A DNA stretch of 19,864 nt from positions 1 to 19,864 of the forward strand of contig DATHSN010000335.1 of the NCBI GenBank assembly GCA_035464115.1, written 5' to 3'. The DNA is from DATHSN01 sp035464115. GTDB taxonomy: Bacteria > Actinomycetota > Acidimicrobiia > Acidimicrobiales > SKKL01. The position numbers and the translations under genes are program-made. A model generated the notes under the pieces. That model searched no databases, was not told the DNA's origin, and worked only from the letters and a program-made list of their open reading frames with translations. Of the stretch, positions 1-7,816 are shown in pieces. Within the stretch, counting starts at the first letter, position 1, and every line of letters starts with the position of its first letter.

Positions 1-95
1 TCGCCGGTGAGGGGTCCCCGGGCGGCGGCTACTGGGGCGTGCTGCTCGTGATGGCGGCCCGCCTCGCCGCCGGCGACGACCGCCTGGCCATCTGA
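1..95 (+). CDS. C-terminal fragment of an unidentified protein
   Basis: Only the last 30 codons are present, read from base 3 and ending with TGA at 93-95. The visible tail is glycine-rich (GEGSPGGGYWG) followed by a hydrophobic stretch (VLLVMAARLAAG) and ends DDRLAI. Codon use is GC-rich at third positions, as in the neighbouring genes, so it is very likely the real end of a gene entering from the left. It is convergent with folE. I do not recognise the family from this tail and assign no function. Confidence 0.5.
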   Translation, partial: AGEGSPGGGYWGVLLVMAARLAAGDDRLAI

Positions 96-125
96 CCCGA
101 CCCCCTCTCGAACTGGCTAATCGTC

Positions 126-142
126 GGTGCGCCCGGCGCACC
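126..142. terminator. Hairpin between convergent genes, possible bidirectional terminator
   Basis: GGTGCGC, a CCG loop, then GCGCACC make a perfect 7-bp stem in the 81-nt gap between the upstream gene stop (95) and the folE stop (177). There is no T-run on either strand, but actinobacterial terminators often lack one. The placement between two converging genes is the main support. Function is inferred. Confidence 0.4.
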
Positions 143-176
143 CTGGGTTCGCCGGTTCGGGAGGGGCGAGGGCGGG

Positions 177-788
177 TCAGCGGCCGCGGTCGAACCCGAT
201 GAGGTTCAGGGCCTCGGAGCGGGTGGCGACGTCGTCGCGGAAGATGCCGCGCACCGCCGAGGTGACCGTGACCGCGCCGGGCTTCTTCACGCCCCGCATG
301 GCCATGCAGAGGTGCTCGGCCTCGATGACGACGAGCGCGCCGTGGGGCTGGAGCCGCTCCATGAGCCGATCGGCCACCTGGGACGTGAGCCGCTCCTGCA
401 CCTGGGGGCGACGGGCGAAGCCCTCGACCAGGCGGGCCAGCTTCGACAGGCCGGTGATGCGGCCCTCGGGCCCGGGGATGTAGGCCACGTGGGCCCGCCC
501 CACGAACGGCACCAGGTGGTGCTCGCACGCCGAGTGGAACGGGATGTCGCGCACCAGGATCATCTCGTCGTGGTCGGCCTCGAACTGCACGTCGAGGTGG
601 TGCGACGGGTCCTCGTGCACACCACCGAAGATCTCGGCGTACATCTCGGCCACCCGCTCGGGGGTGCGCTGCAGCCCGTCGCGGTCGGGGTCCTCGCCGA
701 TGGCGACGAGGATCTCGCGGACCGCAGCGGCGATCCGGGGCCGGTCGATGCCGGCGTGGGCGGGGGTGGGACGGGCGTCGACGGGCAC
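177..788 (-). CDS. folE: GTP cyclohydrolase I (FolE)
   Basis: Cytosolic enzyme converting GTP to 7,8-dihydroneopterin triphosphate, the first step of tetrahydrofolate synthesis. With the GTG at 788 the protein is 203 aa, a normal length for bacterial FolE. The zinc and active-site residues are visible: SACEHHLVPF with Cys88, His90 and His91, and EHLCMAMRGV with Cys161. The conserved core GLSKLARLVEGFARRPQVQE and the KKPGAVTVTSAVRG tail are also present. The start was chosen because GGAGG (797-801) lies 8 nt upstream; the frame is open further 5', but that part does not look like protein. A TACCCT box (minus strand, 815-820) could be the -10. No other folate gene is visible beside it. Confidence 0.95.
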   Translation of the reverse strand: MPVDARPTPAHAGIDRPRIAAAVREILVAIGEDPDRDGLQRTPERVAEMYAEIFGGVHEDPSHHLDVQFEADHDEMILVRDIPFHSACEHHLVPFVGRAHVAYIPGPEGRITGLSKLARLVEGFARRPQVQERLTSQVADRLMERLQPHGALVVIEAEHLCMAMRGVKKPGAVTVTSAVRGIFRDDVATRSEALNLIGFDRGR

Positions 789-851
789 GGGCACGACCTC
801 CGGGTGTCCACGGGAGGGTACCGGCGACGCCCGCTGGTACCGTCCGGCGTC
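789..851. promoter_or_regulatory. Divergent promoter region folE / small membrane ORF
   Basis: This 63-nt gap separates two divergent starts. On the minus strand TACCCT (815-820) lies 26 nt before the folE GTG and is followed by a GGAGG ribosome site. On the plus strand TACCGT (838-843) lies 8 nt before the GTG at 852 and fits a leaderless -10 box. No good -35 was seen on either strand. Promoter assignment is by pattern only. Confidence 0.4.
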
Positions 852-1001
852 GTGGACGCCGCCGTCGTGGTCGCCGTGGTGGTGCTGGCCTGGGCGGTGT
901 GGCAGGGCTGGCGGGTGTGGCGGGGCCGCCTCGTCGACCGGGCCGAACCGCTCGTGCGCCGGCCCCCGCACGAGCGGGCCGTCACCGACGACGACGGGTA
1001 G
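852..1001 (+). CDS. Small single-pass membrane protein, hypothetical
   Basis: A 49-codon ORF starting GTG 852 and ending TAG 999-1001. Residues 2-19 are strongly hydrophobic (AAVVVAVVVLAWAVW), followed by a Trp/Arg stretch with W14, W17, W20 and W23, then a charged tail ending TDDDG. This is the layout of a one-helix membrane protein with a cytoplasmic tail, although a short GC-rich ORF could look like this by chance. TACCGT 8 nt upstream of the GTG suggests a leaderless message. The stop codon overlaps the presumed -10 box of the acyl-CoA dehydrogenase gene that follows. I recognise no family. Confidence 0.45.
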   Translation: MDAAVVVAVVVLAWAVWQGWRVWRGRLVDRAEPLVRRPPHERAVTDDDG

Positions 1002-1004
1002 CGT
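999..1004 (+). promoter_or_regulatory. -10-like box TAGCGT for the glutaryl-CoA dehydrogenase gene
   Basis: TAGCGT is followed by 7 nt and then ATG 1012. This is the spacing expected when transcription starts at the A of the start codon. There is no Shine-Dalgarno before this ATG, which supports a leaderless start. Pattern-based inference. Confidence 0.4.
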
Positions 1005-1011
1005 GCGGCCC

Positions 1012-2208
<1,197 letters not shown>

Positions 2209-2216
2209 ACCCCGGG

Positions 2217-2222
2217 TAGAGT
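2217..2222 (+). promoter_or_regulatory. -10-like box TAGAGT for the thiamine operon
   Basis: TAGAGT sits 9 nt after the gcdH stop and about 7 nt before the first paired bases of the TPP aptamer. This puts a transcript start at about 2229. No clear -35 was found inside the end of gcdH. Pattern-based inference. Confidence 0.45.
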
Positions 2223-2228
2223 CGGCAC

Positions 2229-2318
2229 TCCACGGGAGCCCGGGGCACCGGGCTGAGAGGGGGGCCGTTCCGCCCCCGACCGTCTGAACCTGATCCGGGT
2301 CATGCCGGCGCAGGGAGG
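2229..2318 (+). promoter_or_regulatory. TPP riboswitch (THI element)
   Basis: The conserved aptamer elements are present in order: GGGAGCCC, then GGGCTGAGAG (CTGAGA 2253-2258), then GAACCTGATC (about 2286-2295), and finally ATGCCGGCGCAGGGAG (2302-2317). CTCC at about 2229-2231 can pair with GGAG near 2314-2317 to close P1. When TPP is bound this RNA class normally lowers expression downstream. The ribosome site GGAGGA (2355-2360) lies about 37 nt beyond the aptamer inside GTCC-GGA-GGAC, which can fold into a small hairpin. No T-run terminator is visible, so control of translation is more likely than attenuation. That mechanism is inference. Confidence 0.93.
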
Positions 2319-2364
2319 ATCTCGGCTCGCGCCCCGTCGTTCCCCCACCCGTCCGGAGGACGTC

Positions 2365-3048
2365 ATGGGGTCGAACCACGAGGTCGCGGTCGTGCTGCTC
2401 GGCGGCGATCCCGTCGCGCTCGACGGGGTGGCGTGGCCCGAGGGCGCCCTCGTCGTCGCCGCCGACTCGGGCGTCGAGCAGGCCACTCGGCTCGGCCTGC
2501 GGGTCGACGTGGCGGTCGGCGACTTCGACTCGGTCGACCCCGCCGCGCTCGCCGCCGCGGAGGCGGCGGGGGCCGTCGTCGAGCGCCACCCCACCGCCAA
2601 GGACCTCACCGACGCAGCGCTCGCGCTCGACGCCGCGGTGGCCCGGGGTGCCCGCCGCCTCGTCGTCGCCGGCGGCGAGGGTGGTCGCCTCGACCACCTC
2701 CTCGCCAACGTCGCGCTCTTGGCGTCGGATCGCTACGCCGACGTCGAGATCGGCGCGCGGGGCGCCGGCGGGGCGCGCCTGCACGTCGTGCGCCACCACC
2801 AGCGCATCGAGGGCACCCCCGGCGAGCTGGTCAGCCTCATCCCCATGCACGGCCCCGCCCACGGTGTGCGCACCGAGGGTCTGCGCTACCCGCTGCACGG
2901 CGAGACGCTGCCCGCCGGCTCCAGTCGCGGCGTGAGCAACGAGCTCGTCGACCGCACCGCCACGGTGTCGGTCGCGTCGGGGGTGGTGCTCGTCGTGCTC
3001 CCCGGACCCGAGACCCCGTCCGTCCCCACCCAGGAGACCCACCCGTGA
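2365..3048 (+). CDS. Thiamine pyrophosphokinase
   Basis: Transfers pyrophosphate from ATP to thiamine, giving TPP directly, so it completes salvage of imported thiamine. The 227-aa protein has the family motifs in order: AADSG (33-37), VGDFDSV (51-57), KDLTD (79-83), GGEGGRLDH (103-111), LVSLIP (155-160) and SNE (191-193). ATG 2365 follows GGAGGA by 4 nt. An in-frame ATG at 2302 falls inside the riboswitch and is rejected as the start. It is the first gene after the TPP riboswitch, and its TGA overlaps the GTG of the binding-protein gene (GTGA, 3045-3048), implying coupled translation. The role is secure from the motifs and context. Confidence 0.93.
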   Translation: MGSNHEVAVVLLGGDPVALDGVAWPEGALVVAADSGVEQATRLGLRVDVAVGDFDSVDPAALAAAEAAGAVVERHPTAKDLTDAALALDAAVARGARRLVVAGGEGGRLDHLLANVALLASDRYADVEIGARGAGGARLHVVRHHQRIEGTPGELVSLIPMHGPAHGVRTEGLRYPLHGETLPAGSSRGVSNELVDRTATVSVASGVVLVVLPGPETPSVPTQETHP

Positions 3049-4094
3049 ACCGTCCAACCGTCATCCGACTCGCCGCCGTGGCGGTCACCGTCGCCCTCGT
3101 CGTCGGGGCCTGTGGCGGGGACGACGCGCCCGACGAGGTCGTCCTCGTCACCCACGACTCGTTCTACCTGCCCGACGAGACCCTCGACGCGTTCGAGGCC
3201 GAGACCGGGCTCACGCTGTCGATCCTGCAGGGCGGCGACGCGGTCGAGGTGCTCAACCAGTCGATCCTCACCGCCGGCGACCCGCAGGGCGACGTGCTGT
3301 TCGGTGTCGACGACGCCACGCTCACCCGGGCGCTCGACGCCGACCTGTTCGAGCCCTACGAGTCGCCCCGGCTCGAGGCGGTCGACCCCCGCTTCGTGCT
3401 CGACCCCGAGCACCGGGTGACCCCCATCGACCACGGGGCGGTGTGCGTCAACTACGACCGTGAGTGGTTCGACGCCGAGGGGCTCGAGCCCCCCGCCGAC
3501 CTGGCGGCGCTGGCCGATCCCGCCTACGCCGACCTGCTCGTGGTGCAGAACCCGGCGAGCTCGACGCCGGGGCTCAGCTTCCTCCTGGCCTCGGTGGCCG
3601 AGTTCGGCGAGGACGGCTGGCTCGACTGGTGGGCCCAGCTGCGCGCCAACGGCGTCGAGGTGACCGCCGGCTGGACCGACGCCTACTTCACCCGGTTCTC
3701 GGGGGGCTCGGGCGAGGGCGACCGACCGCTCGTGGTGTCCTACGGGTCGAGCCCCCCGGCCGAGGTGCTCGGCGTCGACCCGTTGCCCGACGCGGCGCCC
3801 ACCGGCGTCATCGAGTCGACCTGCACCCGCCAGATCGAGATGGCCGGTGTCCTGCGGGGCGCCGCCAACCCCGAGGGGGCCCGTCAGCTCGTCGACTTCT
3901 TGTTGTCCCCCGAGGTGCAGGCCGACGTGCCACTGTCGATGTTCGTGTTCCCGGTCGTCGACGGTGTCGAGCTCCCGGTCGAGTTCGAGCGGTTCGCGGT
4001 GGTCCCCGACGACCCCTACGCGCTCGCCCCCGAGCTGGTGGCCGACCAGCGCGACGCGTGGATCGGCGAGTGGACCGACGTGGTCGTGCGGTGA
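3045..4094 (+). CDS. thiB: Thiamine-binding lipoprotein of ABC transporter (ThiB/TbpA-like)
   Basis: Extracellular substrate-binding lipoprotein that presents thiamine to ThiPQ. The 349-aa protein begins with a short positive N-terminus, a hydrophobic segment (9-20) and a lipobox VGAC with Cys23. The mature part matches ThiB: THDSF (36-40), DVLFGVDD (83-90), STPGL (173-177), TAGWTDAYF (207-215) and VSYGSSPPAE (231-240). Related iron- or polyamine-binding proteins share the fold, but these motifs, the riboswitch and the kinase gene favour thiamine. GTG 3045 overlaps the kinase stop, and GGAGA lies about 8 nt upstream. Confidence 0.9.
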   Translation: MNRPTVIRLAAVAVTVALVVGACGGDDAPDEVVLVTHDSFYLPDETLDAFEAETGLTLSILQGGDAVEVLNQSILTAGDPQGDVLFGVDDATLTRALDADLFEPYESPRLEAVDPRFVLDPEHRVTPIDHGAVCVNYDREWFDAEGLEPPADLAALADPAYADLLVVQNPASSTPGLSFLLASVAEFGEDGWLDWWAQLRANGVEVTAGWTDAYFTRFSGGSGEGDRPLVVSYGSSPPAEVLGVDPLPDAAPTGVIESTCTRQIEMAGVLRGAANPEGARQLVDFLLSPEVQADVPLSMFVFPVVDGVELPVEFERFAVVPDDPYALAPELVADQRDAWIGEWTDVVVR

Positions 4095-4095
4095 G

Positions 4096-5724
4096 GTGAG
4101 CGCACCGGGCGGCGGCCGGCTCGGCCGCAGGGCCACCGCGCTGCTCGCCGCGGGACCCGCGGCGTTCCTCGCCGTGTTCTTCGTGCTGCCCGTCGCCACC
4201 ATCGTGGGCACGGGCCTGCGCGACGAGGGCCGGTGGAACCTGGGCGCGCTGGCCGACGTGCTCGGCGACGGCGACCTGCGCCAGGTCGTGTGGTTCACCG
4301 CGTGGCAGGCCGTGGTGTCCACCGTCGCCACCCTGGCCGTGGGCCTGCCCGCCGCCTACGTCCTCGCCCGCTTCGCGTTCCCCGGGCGCGAGCTGGTGCG
4401 GGCGATCCTCTCGGTGCCGTTCGTGCTCCCCACCGTCGTGGTGGCGGTGGCGTTCCTCGCCCTGTTGCCCGACGACCTCACCGGCACCGTCGCCGCCATG
4501 TTCATCGCCCACGTGTTCTTCAACGTCGCGGTGGTGATCCGCGTCGTCGGCGGGTTGCTCGAGCGCACCGACCCGCGCCTCGAGGAGGCGGCCGCCACGC
4601 TCGGGGCGAGCCGGTGGCGGGCGGTGCGCGAGGTCACCTGGCCCCTCGCCCGGCCCGCGGTGTGGTCGGCGGGCGGCATCGTCTTCCTCTTCAGCTTCAC
4701 CTCGTTCGGCGTCGTCCTGCTGCTCGGTGACCCGGCCCGTCCGACCCTCGACGTCGAGATCTACCGCCAGACCGCCCTGCTGCTCGACCTGCCGACCGCC
4801 GCCGCGCTGTCGCTCGTGCAGCTGGCCGTGGTCGGCACGCTGGTGGCGGTGGGCACCCGGCGCCAACGTCGGTCGGTCGTCGAGCAGCCGCTCACCGGCG
4901 CGGCCGTCCCCGGCCGCCGGCCGCGCGGGGTGGGGGAGCGGGCGGTGATCCTCGGTGCGCTCGGCGTGGCTCTGGCCCTGGTGGTCGCACCGCTGTCGGT
5001 GCTGGTGGCGCGGTCGGTGCGCGTCGGCGACCAGTGGTCGCTCGCGTGGTACCGGGCGCTGGTCGAGGGCGGGCGCAGCGGGCCGCTCCTCGTCACGCCG
5101 ATCGAGGCCGTCCGCAACTCACTCCTGTTCGCGGTGGCCGCCACCGTGATCGCGGTCGCGGTGGGCGGGCTGGCCGCGGTCGTGATCGCCCGGGGCTCGG
5201 GGCCGGCGTCGCGCGCCCTCGACGCCGCACTGATCCTGCCCCTCGGCGTGTCGGCGGTGACGATCGGGTTCGGGTTCCTCGTGGCGCTCGACTCGCCGCC
5301 GCTCGACCTGCGGGGCTCGACGGCCCTCGTGCCGATCGCCCAGGCCCTGGTGGCCGTGCCGTTCGTGGTGCGCACCGTCGTCCCCGTGCTGGTGTCGATC
5401 GACCGGCGCGTGCGCGAGGCGGCGGCGGTGCTCGGCGCGTCGCCCGCCCGGGTGTGGCGCGAGGTCGACCTCCCGCTCGCCGGTCGGGCCCTCGCCGCCG
5501 GGGCCGCGTTCGCGTTCGCCATCTCGCTCGGCGAGTTCGGCGCCACCGTGTTCCTGGCCCGGGCCCAGGAGCCCACGGTGCCCGTCGCCATCCTGCGCCT
5601 GCTCGGGCGGCCCGGCGCGGAGTCGCTCGGCACCGCCACCGCCCTCAGCGTCGTCCTCCTCGTGCTCACCGCCGCCTCGTTCCTCGTGATCGGGCGGCTC
5701 CGGCTCCCTGGCACCGATCGATGA
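4096..5724 (+). CDS. thiP: Thiamine ABC transporter permease (ThiP-like, two fused permease domains)
   Basis: Inner-membrane channel of the thiamine importer. The 542-aa protein contains two BPD-type permease domains in one chain, each with an EAA loop that contacts the ATPase: EEAAATLGASRWRAVREV (near residue 162) and REAAAVLGASPARVWREV (near 440). Many hydrophobic segments are visible, for example AAFLAVFFVLPVATIV at the N-terminus. ThiP and the related FbpB iron permeases share this fused layout. GTG 4096 begins one base after the thiB TGA. The gene ends in ATGA (5721-5724), where thiQ starts. Assignment to thiamine rests mainly on the operon. Confidence 0.88.
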   Translation: MSAPGGGRLGRRATALLAAGPAAFLAVFFVLPVATIVGTGLRDEGRWNLGALADVLGDGDLRQVVWFTAWQAVVSTVATLAVGLPAAYVLARFAFPGRELVRAILSVPFVLPTVVVAVAFLALLPDDLTGTVAAMFIAHVFFNVAVVIRVVGGLLERTDPRLEEAAATLGASRWRAVREVTWPLARPAVWSAGGIVFLFSFTSFGVVLLLGDPARPTLDVEIYRQTALLLDLPTAAALSLVQLAVVGTLVAVGTRRQRRSVVEQPLTGAAVPGRRPRGVGERAVILGALGVALALVVAPLSVLVARSVRVGDQWSLAWYRALVEGGRSGPLLVTPIEAVRNSLLFAVAATVIAVAVGGLAAVVIARGSGPASRALDAALILPLGVSAVTIGFGFLVALDSPPLDLRGSTALVPIAQALVAVPFVVRTVVPVLVSIDRRVREAAAVLGASPARVWREVDLPLAGRALAAGAAFAFAISLGEFGATVFLARAQEPTVPVAILRLLGRPGAESLGTATALSVVLLVLTAASFLVIGRLRLPGTDR

Positions 5725-6812
5725 GCGCCGACGCGGCGCGGGTCCGCCTCGAGGGGGTCGGCGTCGATCTCGACGGCGCCACGGTGCTCGACGGGATCGA
5801 CCTGGCGGTCGCCGACGGCGAGGTGCTCGCGGTCCTGGGCGCCAGCGGCAGCGGCAAGAGCACGCTGCTCCGGGTGATCGCGGGGCTCCAGATGCCGACC
5901 CGGGGGCGGGTGCTCCTCGACGGGGTCGACGTCACCAGGCGCCCACCGCACCGCCGCGACGTGGGCCTGATGTTCCAGGAGCACGCCCTGTTCCCCCACC
6001 GCGACGTGGCCGCCAACGTGGGGTTCGGCCTCCGGATGCGGGGCGCGGGGCGTGACGAGATCGCGGCGCGGGTCGCCGAGGTCCTCGACCTGGTGGGCCT
6101 GCGCGGGTTCGACCATCGCGACGTCGCGTCGCTGAGCGGCGGGGAGCGCCAGCGGGTGGCGTTGGCGCGCGCCCTCGCCCCCGACCCCGCCGTGGTCCTG
6201 CTCGACGAGCCGCTCGGGGCGCTCGACCGGGCCTTGCGGGAGCGACTGCTCGACGACCTGGTGGCAGTCCTCGAACGGGCCCGCGCCACCGTGCTCTACG
6301 TCACCCACGATCGCAGCGAGGCGTTCAGCGCGGCCGACCGGGTGGCGCTGGTGCGCGCCGGGCGCCTGGTGCAGGTGGGCACGCCGCACGAGCTGTGGTG
6401 GCACCCGGCCGACGTCGACGTGGCCCGATTCGTCGGCCCGGCCGCGGTGGTGCCGGTCGAGGTCGACGCCGACGGCGTGGTGCGCGCCCCGTGGGGGCGC
6501 GTCGACGGCGTGCTGGGCCAGGGCGCGGGCGTCGACGCGGTGGGCGCGGGGCCTGCGTCGCTGGTGCTGCGCCCCGACGCGGTGGCCCTGGTGGACGCCG
6601 ACCGGGCGGCCGCGATCCGCGGGCGGGTGGTCGACCGTGGCTTCCACGGCGACCACGACCGGGTGCGGGTGCGCCTCGACGCCGACGGCACCGAGGTCGA
6701 GGTCGCCGTGCGCGGCCTCGCCGCCCCCGGGATCGGCGAGGCGGTCGGGGTGGTCGTGCGACCCGAGGTCGCCATGGTCCTGCCCCCGGTCGGGCACCAT
6801 GGCGGACCGTGA
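5721..6812 (+). CDS. thiQ: Thiamine ABC transporter ATP-binding protein (ThiQ-like, with C-terminal TOBE-type extension)
   Basis: ATPase that powers the ThiBP importer. The N-terminal 230 residues form a complete ABC domain: Walker A GASGSGKST (40-48), Q-loop Gln86 in LMFQEHALFPH, signature LSGGERQ (138-144), Walker B VVLLDEP (158-164) and H-loop His196 in YVTHD. At 363 aa it is much longer than E. coli ThiQ (about 232 aa). Residues from about 230 on (LRPDAVAL, RGRVVDRGFHGDHDRVRV, VVVRPEVAMV) look like the TOBE-type regulatory tail of the FbpC/PotA/CysA transporters. ATG 5721 overlaps the thiP stop. The thiQ name follows from context; sequence alone would also allow an iron-type importer. Confidence 0.87.
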   Translation: MSADAARVRLEGVGVDLDGATVLDGIDLAVADGEVLAVLGASGSGKSTLLRVIAGLQMPTRGRVLLDGVDVTRRPPHRRDVGLMFQEHALFPHRDVAANVGFGLRMRGAGRDEIAARVAEVLDLVGLRGFDHRDVASLSGGERQRVALARALAPDPAVVLLDEPLGALDRALRERLLDDLVAVLERARATVLYVTHDRSEAFSAADRVALVRAGRLVQVGTPHELWWHPADVDVARFVGPAAVVPVEVDADGVVRAPWGRVDGVLGQGAGVDAVGAGPASLVLRPDAVALVDADRAAAIRGRVVDRGFHGDHDRVRVRLDADGTEVEVAVRGLAAPGIGEAVGVVVRPEVAMVLPPVGHHGGP

Positions 6813-7765
6813 CCGTCCCCGCCCCGACCTTCCCCGTCTCGCCCGCCGACATCGTCGCGGCCCACGAGCGGATCACCGCCCACGTCCGGCGCACGCCGGT
6901 CCTCGACGTCGACGCCGCCACCCTCGGCGTGCCCGTCGCGCTGAAGCTGGAGCTGCTGCAGCACACCGGCTCGTTCAAGCCCCGCGGCGCGTTCAACCGG
7001 GCGCTCACCGCCGACGTCCCCGCCGCCGGGCTGATCGCCGCCTCGGGCGGGAACCACGGGCTCGCGGTCGCCCACGTCGCCACCCGGCTGGGTCTGCGGG
7101 CCGAGATCTTCGTGCCCGAGGCCTCGCCGGCGGTGAAGGTCGACCGGTTGCGCTCGTTCGGCCCGCACGTGGCGGTCACCGTCACCGGCGCGCTCTACGC
7201 CGACGCCCACGAGGCGTCGATGCGCCGCGCCGCCGAGACCGGCGCCCTCGTGGTGCACCCCTACGACCAGCCCGAGGTGCTGGCCGGACAGGGCACCACG
7301 GCCCGCGAGCTCGACGAGCAGGTGCCCGGGATCGACACCGTGCTCGTCGCGGTCGGCGGCGGGGGCTTGGCGGCCGGGGTGGCGTGCTGGTTCGCGGGCC
7401 GGGTCCGGGTGGTGGCGGTGGAGCCCGAACGCTCGTGTGCGCTGGCCGCGGCCATGGCGGCGGGTGGGCCGGTCGACGTCGACGTGTCGGGGGTGGCGTC
7501 GGACTCGCTGGGGGCCCGACGGGTGGGCGAGCTGGCGTACGCGGCCGCTGTCGCGGGGATCGACCGGGTGGTCACCGTCGCCGACGCCGACATCGTGGCC
7601 ACCCAGCGCCGCCTCTGGGACGAGGTGCGCCTCGTGGTGGAGGCGGGTGGCGCAGCGGCCGCGGCCGCGGTGCTCTCGGGGGCCTACGTCCCCGAGCCCG
7701 ACGAGCGGGTGGCGGTCGTGGTGTGCGGCGCCAACACCGATCCCGCCTCGGTGGCGAAGGGGTGA
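6809..7765 (+). CDS. Threonine/serine dehydratase-like PLP enzyme
   Basis: Fold-type II PLP enzyme, expected to deaminate threonine (to 2-oxobutyrate) or serine (to pyruvate). The 318-aa protein has the PLP lysine Lys57 in GSFKPRGAF, the SGGNHG loop (80-84), the phosphate-binding glycine loop GGGGL (183-187) and a late CGANTDP. There is no ACT domain, so it resembles catabolic or serine racemase-like members rather than full-length biosynthetic IlvA. GTG 6809 overlaps the thiQ stop as GTGA. This makes it part of the TPP-riboswitch transcript, unusual company for this enzyme. Racemase or another beta-elimination activity cannot be excluded from sequence. Confidence 0.85.
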   Translation: MTVPAPTFPVSPADIVAAHERITAHVRRTPVLDVDAATLGVPVALKLELLQHTGSFKPRGAFNRALTADVPAAGLIAASGGNHGLAVAHVATRLGLRAEIFVPEASPAVKVDRLRSFGPHVAVTVTGALYADAHEASMRRAAETGALVVHPYDQPEVLAGQGTTARELDEQVPGIDTVLVAVGGGGLAAGVACWFAGRVRVVAVEPERSCALAAAMAAGGPVDVDVSGVASDSLGARRVGELAYAAAVAGIDRVVTVADADIVATQRRLWDEVRLVVEAGGAAAAAAVLSGAYVPEPDERVAVVVCGANTDPASVAKG

Positions 7766-7816
7766 CCTCGGGGCGGGCATGATGGCCCGACACCGATCGC
7801 TCACCAGGGGGACATT

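Noticed and set aside
7774..7789. CGGGC-ATGATG-GCCCG hairpin between the dehydratase and IlvX-like genes as a terminator
   Set aside because: Only a 5-bp stem with no T-run; such repeats are common by chance in this GC-rich DNA. It is not enough to split the cluster.
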